This document shows, in pieces, positions 22,445 through 31,125 of a stretch of DNA of 64,000 nt (position 1 is the first letter of the stretch; each line of letters opens with the position of its first letter). The stretch comes from Argyresthia goedartella (taxonomy: Eukaryota; Arthropoda; Insecta; Lepidoptera; Argyresthiidae): contig OX463832.1 in the NCBI GenBank assembly GCA_949825045.1, positions 24,856,552-24,920,551 on the forward strand, in the 5' to 3' direction. A program made the translations under genes and the position numbers. Under the pieces are notes generated by a model. It did not search any database. It saw only the letters and a list, made by a program, of their open reading frames with translations, and was not told the DNA's origin.

Positions 22445-22866
22445 GAAAAAAGCCGGTCAAGTGCGAGTCTAAATCGCGCACGAAGGGTTCCGTACCACCG
22501 TTCAATGGAAGCGATGGTGTGGAGTGAATAGTTTGGATTTTACACAGCAAAATATTGTTTACAAAGTTATTGGTGCGGTTACTTTCACACTCCATGTACG
22601 TAACCAAGTGCATCCATAAGTTTGTATGTGGTATTGAAAGAATTGTTGTATGGGAGCCCCTTAAATATTTCTTTTATCCTGTTTTTTAGTATTTGTTGTT
22701 ATAGCGGCAAAATAAATACATAATCTGTGAAAATTTCAACTCTCTAGCTAGCTAGGTTCTTGAGATACAGCCTGGTGACAGACGGACGGACGGACGGACG
22801 GACGGACAGCGAAGTCTTAGTAATGGGGTCCCGTTTGGAACCCTTCGGGTACGGAACCCTAAAAAA
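22445..22866 (+). mobile_element. GGGTTCCG-bounded interspersed repeat with GGAC microsatellite
   Basis: The repeat has a head GCCGGTCAAGTGCGAGTC, then AGGGTTCCGTACC at about 22486-22498, a body, a (GACG)n tract at 22783-22810, GTCTTAGTAATGGGGTCCCG, and an inverted end GGGTACGGAACCCT at about 22848-22861. I recognise this as a common noncoding repeat type in moths and butterflies, from memory. It has no coding capacity. The short inverted GGGTTCCG ends suggest a DNA-transposon or Helitron-type origin, unproven. Confidence 0.7.
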
Positions 22867-24303
22867 GGCAAAATGTTTAAGTTTTATGCGGAACCCATCA
22901 TAACGCATTCTCTCTTACTCCTTTTTCTTTTTGGTTAAACATTCACACGTGACTTACTTTATTGAGGAAAGCAAAAAACAGTAAAATATTTTTTATGTCT
23001 TCGTTTCTAAATTTGGGTGTTGTAACGAAAATTAAATACACGTGATATCTCAGTACACCTCAGATCCCCCTTGTGATGTTTGGAAATAATGCTTACGTCT
23101 ACTAACACACTAATGAAAAAAAGCAAAAGGAGTTATTAAACACACAGTCCTCCTAAATCCAAGCAAATTTATCGTTTGGAAATTTCATGCTCTGAATAAG
23201 CGGCAAACAAGTCAATACATTCTGAGAAAGTATTTTTTACATTGTCACTGTTTTATTTCCTCGAAATCGAAGTGAAAAGCAGATTTAAATGGCTTGTTTT
23301 AGGCCCTTGTTGTACAATCTGCTATTTATTCACTGTCTTCAGTAAATAAAATAAGCTTTTTAGATGGGGAATGGTATAAATCAATACTTTTCTGTTGATG
23401 GAGCTGGAACTCTCTAATAAAACGCCCCAACTTTATCCAGTTTGGACCCATTTGATTCCTCTTCGGCCCGTGATGATATCCAGGGTCCGGTGATGGAGCC
23501 AGTCGGTGGCCATAAACAAAACGACTTTGGTGCTACATGATATCCAAGGTCTGATGATGATGGAGCCGGATGGTGACCATTGGAACTCATAAATCTGAGT
23601 TGAGCTCATTTGATTCATACTGACAAGTACTCTGTGATAAGTTACTCAAAATACAGGGTAGTACCGTCGACCACACTGTTGTCTAGTTCGGCTCAAAGCG
23701 CTGCTGGTCAAGCGTATGTGGGCTCAAGTAGAGTCAAATTGAAGAACTACTGAATTCACAGGCCAACAACCATTTAACAATGACGCTTTAAATTAAAATA
23801 ACAAGTTAAGAAACATTATATAACATTGCGAAAACTAAAACATAAAAATAAATGAATAGAGAAAATATTTTAAAATTTTATTTATGGGTAAGTGCTCTAA
23901 AAAGAAGGAAATAAAGTTTAAATTGTATCTAACCCATAAATTTATTATATTACACAATGTATGTGATTAAAATTAAAACCTAGTTATGTACGTGATATAC
24001 TTGTCTATATAAATAATTATGTAACTTGATCTTGATTTAGGTAAATCTAAGATGAAAATAGTATGTATTTTCAAAATAGGTCAATACTAAATACACAGGT
24101 AAATCTCGCAATAGATGGCATATTTACAAGCTTTATATAATATAAATAGTGTAATGTAATAATTTGATGGGCTTCATAAAATTTAAAATTTAATTTCTTC
24201 TTTTTAAAGCATTTAAATTTGTAGAAGCTGCTGTAACATCATATTTTACTATTTTTTACCCATGATATAGTTTCACACAGTCCCAATGTATCTGTGTTAA
24301 CAG

Positions 24304-25653
24304 GATCTTGCCGAGTTCCTGCAGACCTCGGTGTGTCGCCCTGGCCAGCTGAGGACGTGCTTTATTCATTCTATCAACATCTCTCCACATGATGACACGT
24401 TGGTGACGCCTGCTACTGAAGAAGATGATGACAAATCAGCTGCCAAGGAAGATTTCGAATATTACATTGAGGCAGAGGTCTCTACCTTCCGAGAAAGTGC
24501 CGCTACAATTGATAAGGAGACCTTCGAATCATTTAGCGACAAAAAAAATGTCTGTGTTTCAGAAGAGCTTGGTGATCAGCTAGAGGAAGCCCACGCGCAA
24601 ACAAGAAAACAAGTAACGAACAGTGTCACAACTCTAAACAGTCCAAACTCTTGCAATATTGAGTTTACTCGTGAACAAAGCACATTCGCCTGTGATTACT
24701 GTTACAAAAGGTTTACTTCAAAAATTATGTTGGAACGTCACCTCACAACATATGAAATTCATCCAGATAATAATAAAACTGTTCCTTTTCCATGTGAAGA
24801 TTGTGCTGTTGTGTTATGTGCAGACGATCAGTGTAGCGAGTGTTCGAACGGGCATAGATTACTTCAGCATAACAATATGCAAACAAATATTGCGGAGTGT
24901 CATAATCTTAAATCCATTTCCAACAAACAAGGTTTGATATTACACAACATTACACATATAGACGAGAAACCCTATCAGTGTGATGTGTGTCATAAATCTC
25001 TTACAACTAATTACGGTTTGATCCAGCACATGAGGACACACACTGGCGAAAAACCATTTCAGTGTGAGGTGTGTCGTAAATCGTTTCCTTATAAAAGTAA
25101 TTTGGTCAGGCACACAAGAGTACATCCTGGCGAGAAACCATTTCAGTGTAATATGTGTCGTAAATCGTTTGTATATAAAGGTGATCTTATCAAACACATA
25201 AGAGTGCACACTGGCGAGAAACCATTTCAGTGTGAGGGGTGTCGTAAATCGTTTCCTAATAAAAGTAATTTGGTCAGGCACACAAGAGTACATACTGGCG
25301 AGAAACCATTTCAGTGTCAGGTTTGTCGTAAATCATTTGCTCAACAAGGTACTTTGGTCAGGCACAGAAGAATGCATACTGGCGAGAAAACATTTCAGTG
25401 TAATATGTGTCGTAAATCGTTTGTGTATAAAGGTGATCTTATCAGACACTTAAGAGTGCACACTGGCGAGAAACCATTTCAGTGTGAGGTGTGTCGTAAA
25501 TCGTTTCGTAATAAAAGTGATTTGGTCAGGCACACAAGAGTACATACTGGCGAGAAACCATTTCAGTGTCAGGTTTGTCGTAAATCATTTGCTCAACAGT
25601 ATCATTTGGTTAAGCACATAAGAGTGCATACTGGCGAGAAACCATTTCATTAG
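24304..25653 (+). CDS. ZAD C2H2 zinc-finger protein, exon 3 of 3 (finger array to TAG)
   Basis: The TTAACAG acceptor ends at 24303. Codons run in phase from GAT at 24304 to TAG at 25651-25653, 449 residues. With exons 1 and 2 the protein would be 558 residues. After an acidic linker comes one divergent finger (FACDYCYKRF), a degenerate segment, then eight fingers of 28 residues joined by TGEKP-type linkers (residues encoded from about 24970). The ninth finger of the exon is the last complete one before HTGEKPFH and the stop. Such arrays bind DNA in the nucleus. The DNA-contacting residues differ between fingers, but blocks such as VYKGD and AQQG recur, showing duplication of finger groups. 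The stop lies where the next finger's first Cys would be. Confidence 0.85.
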   Translation, partial: DLAEFLQTSVCRPGQLRTCFIHSINISPHDDTLVTPATEEDDDKSAAKEDFEYYIEAEVSTFRESAATIDKETFESFSDKKNVCVSEELGDQLEEAHAQTRKQVTNSVTTLNSPNSCNIEFTREQSTFACDYCYKRFTSKIMLERHLTTYEIHPDNNKTVPFPCEDCAVVLCADDQCSECSNGHRLLQHNNMQTNIAECHNLKSISNKQGLILHNITHIDEKPYQCDVCHKSLTTNYGLIQHMRTHTGEKPFQCEVCRKSFPYKSNLVRHTRVHPGEKPFQCNMCRKSFVYKGDLIKHIRVHTGEKPFQCEGCRKSFPNKSNLVRHTRVHTGEKPFQCQVCRKSFAQQGTLVRHRRMHTGEKTFQCNMCRKSFVYKGDLIRHLRVHTGEKPFQCEVCRKSFRNKSDLVRHTRVHTGEKPFQCQVCRKSFAQQYHLVKHIRVHTGEKPFH

Positions 25654-27052
25654 GTATGTGGTAAATCATTTTGTCAAAAAGATCATTTGGTCAAGCACTT
25701 AAGAGTGCATACTGGCGAGAAACCATTTCAGTGTCAGGTGTGTGGTAAATCATTTTCTCAACCATATCAATTGGTCAGCCACAGAAGAGTGCATACTGGC
25801 GAGAAACCATTTCAGTGTCTGGTGTGTCGTAAATCATTTGCTCAACAAGGTCCTTTGGTCAGGCACAGAAGAATGCATACTGGCGAGAAACCATTTCAGT
25901 GTCAGGTGTGTGGTAAATCATTTACTCAACAACGTAATTTGATCAACCACAGAAGAGTACATGCTGGCGAGAAACCATTTCAGTGTCATGTGTGTCGTAA
26001 ATTGTTTACTAATAAAAGTGATTTGGTCAGACAGAAGAGTACACACTGGCGAGAAACCATTTCAGTGTAATATGTGTCGTAAATCGTTTGCATATAAAGG
26101 TGATCTGGTCCAAATACCAAATACCAAATGTCTTTATTACTGTAGATATTTACATATACTTAGCAATCGTCATTTTTTGCCACTTCTCTACATTGGACCA
26201 CTGTGGGAGAAGAAGGGCGTAGAAACTCCAAGAGATTGATTTTTAGATCTCTTTTTAAAAATTGCTTATGCTTAACTAATACGAAATATAATATTTAGTC
26301 ATTATCATAATTAATAAGCAGGAATAAATAATTACAAAATTATTAACATCAAGGTCTGTGTTGAGCCAGATTAAAACCATACAGACCCATCATTTAAGTA
26401 ATCTTGAACATTGTAATATCCCTTTTTCGACAAAGTCGCTTTAACATGGATTTTAAATTGCTCAAATGGCAATGTCAAGATCTCCAGAGGTATCTTGTTG
26501 TAGTAGAGAATGCATTGACCCTTGAAAGAATTGCTAACCTTCGCGAGTCTAAACCGGGGCGCAAGTAGTCTGTTATTATTTCTTATGTTAACATTACAGC
26601 TATCGCTAAGTTTGGGAAATTTTGTAAGGTTCTTGCGTACGTACATTATATTTTCGAAAATAAATTGACTAGCTACAGTTAGTAGGTCAATCACATAAGA
26701 GTGCACACTGGCGAGAAACCATTTCAGTGTGAGGTGGTCGTCCCGCCATCTCCTTCTGGGCCTTCCACTGCGCCGGTGTCCATATGTACATACACAGACA
26801 CAAGTAAATAGTTAACTAATAAAAATTATATGGAGAGCGCATACTGGCGAGAAACCATTTCAGTGTGAGGTGTGTCATAAATCATTTGCACAACAATGTG
26901 TTTTGTTCATGCACAGAAGAGCGCATTCTGTTACGATAATTAATACGGTTGAGCGAAGTGTACTTATTACTAGGCTAGGCAACAATCCGCAGATCAAGAA
27001 ATATGAAGAAATTATTACACCTTTTGAGCTTGAAATCTTGTTTGCTGAATAA
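25654..27052 (+). pseudogene. Decayed 3' continuation of the zinc-finger array
   Basis: Finger sequence continues in the same frame after the TAG at 25651-25653 for about five more fingers (25687-26020). A 2-nt deletion near 26027 shifts the frame, and one more finger follows to 26105. LINE A (26109-26691) is inserted in that finger. The finger resumes at about 26692 ([15 protein letters not shown]), is broken again by about 100 bp of foreign sequence (26738-26830), and a last finger plus a non-finger tail ends at TAA 27050-27052. That stop overlaps an AATAAA signal at 27048-27053. The original gene probably encoded a longer protein. Whether the shortened form is the functional one is unknown. 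Confidence 0.8.
26109..26691 (-). mobile_element. LINE A 3' fragment inserted in a zinc finger
   Basis: The tail CCAAATACCAAATACCAAAT and the family's conserved 3' block follow the finger codons for KGDLV directly. The copy runs about 580 bp to the point equivalent to 6222 of LINE A and then returns to finger sequence. GGTC flanks both sides (26105-26108 and about 26687-26690), consistent with a short target duplication. The minus-strand frame 26706-26371 is the end of the LINE protein. Confidence 0.88.
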
Positions 27053-27325
27053 ATACATGACAAACTAAATTGTATGAATTATTTTACAGTAGTGCCTGCG
27101 AACTTCATAATTTTAAGTAATTATTTTTTATGGGTTTTGTGTTGCCTGAAATAAACAATTTCTTGTTATCATTATTATAAAAAAACAGCGATTTGAGGCA
27201 TCCCCTTTCCCCTGCGCCTGCGCCTGCTTACCAAGCTGCGGTTTCTGCTAGTTTATGATATTCAAATATGTAGCTGATTATGAGTGAATGAATATTGAAT
27301 GAATGAATGTATGAAAACTTAAGTG
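27053..27325. other. 3' flank of the zinc-finger gene
   Basis: A second AATAAA lies near 27150 (GAAATAAACAATTTC). The rest is noncoding, with a GAATGAATGAATG run at about 27283-27308. Confidence 0.5.
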
Positions 27326-27453
27326 CAGGTCGCGCCAAATCTCTATGCGGGTGCCGTGTGAAGGGGGTAAGCTTTCTCTCTCTCACCCTATGCGAGAAAG
27401 AGTGGTTACCCCTCCAAGGGGCACTCAGACACAGAGAAACTTGGCGCGACCTG
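27326..27453. mobile_element. 128-bp foldback MITE
   Basis: The ends CAGGTCGCGCCAA (27326-27338) and TTGGCGCGACCTG (27441-27453) are perfect 13-bp inverted repeats. Complementarity continues inwards with gaps, including GGGGTAA against TTACCCC and TTTCTC against GAGAAA, so the whole unit can fold. It has no coding capacity. No clear target duplication is visible. Confidence 0.85.
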
Positions 27454-28367
27454 TATCACTAGTGTAAATAATTAAGTGGAAAATAAGTCGTGCATAGAAT
27501 ATATTTTCACTTCTCATGCTCGAAAATTCCTTCTTTATGCTGGAAACAAAATCGCATTTTTGTTCAAGTTCAAAGATTTTTATTCATAATAGCACAAAAA
27601 TTGAGACTGAATGAACGTCATAACATAATCAAGCAAGCATAATATAACTTTAAGTAGGTACCTAATTATTACATAGTACATAATATGTAGGGTGAAATGA
27701 AATGAAATGAAATATGTTTATTTTCATTATTACAACAACAAAAGTACTTAAATAAATCTAGGGTTAATTGATTGTTATTAAAATTGTAAAACGCTGTCTA
27801 GGTGTAACAATACGTTGGTAGTACGCGGAAGGAGCCCTGACTACTACACTAGGAGACCTGTATGGTAGTAGCCAGTGAGACCGTCACACGAACACTCCAC
27901 TTATCTATTATATGAGTAAACGTTATTCGGCAGTCGTATAATACAATCAAACAAGAATATAAAAACAAAAACTTTGAGGGTACTTGAAAATAAAAGTAAG
28001 TAAATAAATAGTTACGAGCTAAGTCATTATGGTCTGGTTCTGTATCGAGATAGATATACATATAAACGAGGGTACGTAACGTAAAACATAATGTGCTAGT
28101 GTGGTCATGTCATGCATGAAGTTTTATAAATAATGTAGCATGTAAGTAAGTATATAGGTATAGGTGTACTACATAAATAAAATAAACAGATACAATGTAA
28201 GTAGAAAATATTTAATTTATTTAATAAGCTAACAATACGGAAATGTAAAAATGAGATTCTGGAATACAGACGTGGTGGGATTTCGTTCACAGAAAAAGGT
28301 CTTTATTACCTGCACGCAAGGATTAAACGAGTGGTAATAGTAAGTTTGTAACTGGTACAGTGCTTGA
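27454..28367 (-). other. Noncoding; probably the 3' UTR of LINE D plus flank
   Basis: An (AATGA)n-like tract at about 27692-27712 followed by TATGTTTATTTTCATTATT looks like the minus-strand tail of a LINE, and the next 650 bp lead into the LINE D reverse transcriptase. I take the tail as the possible 3' end of LINE D, without proof. No other gene is seen. Confidence 0.45.
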
Positions 28368-29566
28368 TCACCACTTGCCAAAGATTAATAGACTATCAGA
28401 GGCTTCATGTGTTTGCGACATTAGCCATTTTCTGCAGGATATTTTGAGGTTGTATTTTGTCATTACGAAAATCTTGTTAAGTCTGTTTACAGTGTTATAA
28501 ATGTGAGGTGCAAGGGACTGGTAGAATCTTTTTGCAAAATTAGTTCTGCATCGAGTAATTGGGCAAACCAAGTCTTTACGTCGTTTAATATTTTTTGGGA
28601 CACACTCTCGAATTGAATATTTGCATGTTGTTCTAGGATAATATTATGTATAAATAACTTTCGTACGGTCAGCACTTTTGCAATGTTATACAGTTCTGTG
28701 GTTGGAAAAATCATCTGTTTAAAATGCATGACTTTTAGTAGGACTCGTTGAGCTTTTTCAATGCGATTGAAGTAAGTTTTTGCGGCACCCCCCAAGACCA
28801 CAATGCAATAGCTCATAATGGATCTGGCAAGTACATAGTAGACTGTTAGGAGTAACTCTGGATTAGTTATGTGACGAAGTTTTTTAAAGATCGGAATGAG
28901 CTTTCGTATACGGCCCGCCACAGCGCTGATATGGTACTCCCATCTAAGGTGCCTATCAATAATTATGCCGAGATATTTCATTTTATGGGTTCTTTGCAGG
29001 TTATGGCAGTTGCAGTCGCGGGCACGGATATCACATCTGTGCGCCTTAATGTTCCAATTTTCATCTGGTTGAGTGGTTGCATTAATTGTAAAGGTTACGT
29101 ATTTGGTTTTATCAACGTTACATGTCAATAGATATTTATCCAGCCACCTGAACACTTCGCGCAATCCATTTTCAGCATGACATCGTACTTCGTCCCAAAA
29201 TTCCCCAGAATATAATATTGCCGTATCATCTGCATAGGCAAAGGTTTGAGAATTTTGAGTAGACATTTTGCAGAGGTCGTTCGAGTATATTAGGAATAAG
29301 GTGGGACCAAGTACGCTGCCTTGTGGAACACCGAATTTGAATGGAAGCTCGTCACTGCAGATATCATCAACTTTTACGGCCTGCGATCTATTTGTGAGAT
29401 AGTCCTGAAATAGGTGTAGTGGGGCTCCTCTGATGCCTATGCTTTCCATTTTGGCCAGAAGTAGATTTACTGAAACGGTATCGAAAGCTTTCGATAGATC
29501 CAGGAAAACCCCGAGGGATTTTTTCCCGCTGTCGAAGTCTGAAACTACAGAATTAACCAGGGACAT
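28368..29566 (-). pseudogene. LINE D reverse transcriptase
   Basis: The frame 29566-28487 carries a complete polymerase core: GVFLDLSKAFDTVS, FGVPQGSVLGPTLFLIYSNDL, AYADDTAILYSG with the catalytic Asp pair, and a C-terminal domain with RIEKAQRVLLKVM. The very end (LAPHIYNTVNRLNK, stop at 28368) is in another frame, so a shift lies near 28540-28570. The catalytic residues are conserved, which suggests more recent loss than in the copy at 14590-16600. Confidence 0.88.
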
Positions 29567-30571
29567 AACAGCGTCTTTTGTGGATTTTTCCTGCGAAAGC
29601 CGAATTGATTGTCACTTAGTATATGTTTTGTTTCTAAATAATTAATTAGTCGTTCATTTATGATATATTCCAGGATTTTTAATAAAGTCGTCAGGACAGA
29701 AATCGGCCGATAATTGCTTACCAATTCTCTGTTGCCTGCTTTGTATACAGGAGTAATTACAGCTTTTTTGAATGACTGAGGGAATTTTCCGGAAGAGATA
29801 CTCAGATTGCAGATGTGCGCAAGGGGCTTACAAATTATGTTCTTTGCTTGTTTTATCAGTGTGCTAGATATGCGATCCCATCCGACGGCGCACTGACATT
29901 TTAACCTATTTATAATTTTGGCTACTTCTGCCTCATCAGTGAGTAACATCATGAATGAGCTCTGCATTGTGGTTAGAGGATTGTGTGAGTTCGTAAGATT
30001 TTCTTCCGTAGTATTTAATCTATTGAGAGTTTTCTGAGCTAGTTCCTGGCCTATGTTTGAAATATTTGTGAACATTGTTGAGTGCTTCTTTATGTGTGTT
30101 ACCGCATTTAAATGATTCTGAGGATTGTTTGCAATTTTTATTGATATGACGTACATCTTTTATGAACTGCCACATTTTTTTAGGATCGTTTTTTCTCTTC
30201 TCCAATTCTTTTCTGTTATAATTTCTTTTTAGTTTCTTCATTATATCATTACATGTATTCCTATACCTCTTGTATTTCTGTTGCAGTTCTATGTTTTGGG
30301 GTTCTTTCTTTAAATTCTTATGTAATTTGTCTCTCTTTCTTATACTTTTAATGAGGCCTAGAGTAATCCAGGGTTTAATATTGGTTTTAGAGCGGGACAT
30401 ATGTATAGTTATAGTGTATTTTGATATTGCGTTTGCTAGAATATCCTGCATTGCATTGCAGGCTATATTGACATCTGTAAAGTTAAGGACCGGTAACCAA
30501 TCAGCGTTAAGTAGCTCATTACAGGTGTTGTCGTAATTTAATTTAGTAAATGACTTCTTTGTTGTTCTTAC
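29545..30571 (-). pseudogene. LINE D linker and N-terminal polymerase region
   Basis: Frames 30571-30020 and 30156-29545 overlap. The first encodes KPWITLGLIKSIRKRDKLH and a basic linker, the second continues with CAVGWDRISSTLIK and NYRPISVLTTLLKILEYI, the start of the polymerase domain. One frame shift lies at about 30130-30150 and another at about 29560, where the sequence passes into the catalytic frame. Confidence 0.85.
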
Positions 30572-30604
30572 TTAACATATACTAAGTCACAGTCACCGCC
30601 GTAC
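30572..30604 (+). mobile_element. LINE C, 5' tip, separated from the rest by the errantivirus
   Basis: These 33 bp lie between the LINE D break (TTAC, 30568-30571) and the errantivirus (30605). The GTAC at 30601-30604 is repeated at 39110-39113, so this tip joins directly to 39114 onwards. It is therefore the start of the LINE C 5' UTR. Confidence 0.75.
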
Positions 30605-30863
30605 TGTTATGGGGTTTTAATAAAACCCCTTTTTAAAAAAATATATTTTTTATTTACTCTAACTTATAGAGTAGAATACACTTTATTTAGTAAATATAGT
30701 AAAAGTAATTAAAATATAGAGAAAATGCAGAGAAAAATGAGTTGTCTGCCCTCGAGAGAGACCGAACTAGGACTGGTGTATTTCCCTGCTAATCAAATGT
30801 TACTCAAAGGGGGCTGATGCAGCATTTTATCAGCCCTTTCCTATACATACTCAGGGTATAACA
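30605..30863 (-). repeat. 3' LTR of the errantivirus-like element
   Basis: This 259-bp repeat matches 38848-39109 except for two substitutions and a missing GTT. It begins and ends with the inverted TGTTAT/ATAACA tips. A purine-rich minus-strand tract (complement of ACCCCCC at 30864-30870) abuts its inner edge as polypurine-tract candidate. Confidence 0.95.
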
Positions 30864-30915
30864 ACCCCCCGAACAAGAGGAAACTTACACGTTTTAAATA
30901 GATGTGAAGTTTTCG

Positions 30916-31125
30916 CTATTGAATTCTCAATCTAGGATGGGGATTGGGCATTTCTATTTCTTCGGTATTTTCAGTTTCGTTAATTTTGATTTTCCTCGAA
31001 AATCGAGGCAGACAACTTTCAGATCTCTTAACAAACAACACTAGTAAACACAGACACAAAATAAAAGTTACGACACTAAATACAGAAAAGGTTATATGTG
31101 TAGTGTCAGAGTAAAGAGGTTCGGT
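30916..31125 (-). pseudogene. Detached Env membrane anchor and tail
   Basis: Directly after the env stop (31126-31128) the same frame stays open for 69 codons to a TAG at 30916-30918. It encodes about 20 hydrophobic residues (about 31090-31030), then basic residues and an Asn/Glu-rich tail. This is the membrane anchor and cytoplasmic tail expected of an envelope protein, now cut off by the stop. Confidence 0.75.

Larger units (their letters stand above)
18100..24303 (+). other. Intron 2 of the zinc-finger gene, 6.2 kb, transposon-filled
   Basis: The intron runs from GTATGT to TGTTAACAG and contains a hAT-like terminus (CAGTGTTTCCCAA near 18211), two copies of a GGGTTCCG-bounded repeat (18556-19940 and 22445-22866), a LINE A copy with a second one inside (20161-21996), and at 23440-23600 two imperfect copies of a GATATCCA/GATGGAGCC phrase of unknown origin. 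Repeated AATCCGAACGC phrases at 18900-18945 and 19123-19135 are of unknown origin. Stretches 22000-22440 and 22870-24300 hold nothing I can name. No other gene is seen inside. Confidence 0.75.
28368..30571 (-). mobile_element. LINE family D, 3' half (linker and reverse transcriptase)
   Basis: This is the downstream half of a LINE whose upstream half lies at 43351-49130. The protein sequence running off the end here (KKSFTKLNYDN) is the direct continuation of the endonuclease end at 43351 (LLYLNFQPV). LINE C sits exactly between, with TTAC at 30568-30571 and 43347-43350. The element therefore had ORF1, endonuclease and reverse transcriptase and was probably full length before the insertions. 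Confidence 0.88.

Noticed and set aside
24940..25293. A minus-strand frame of 117 codons across the zinc fingers
   Set aside because: It is a periodic shadow of the 84-bp finger repeat.
25739..26239. A second zinc-finger gene starting after 25653
   Set aside because: The fingers continue in frame from the first array with the same spacing and no promoter or intron signal. They are the rest of the same array.
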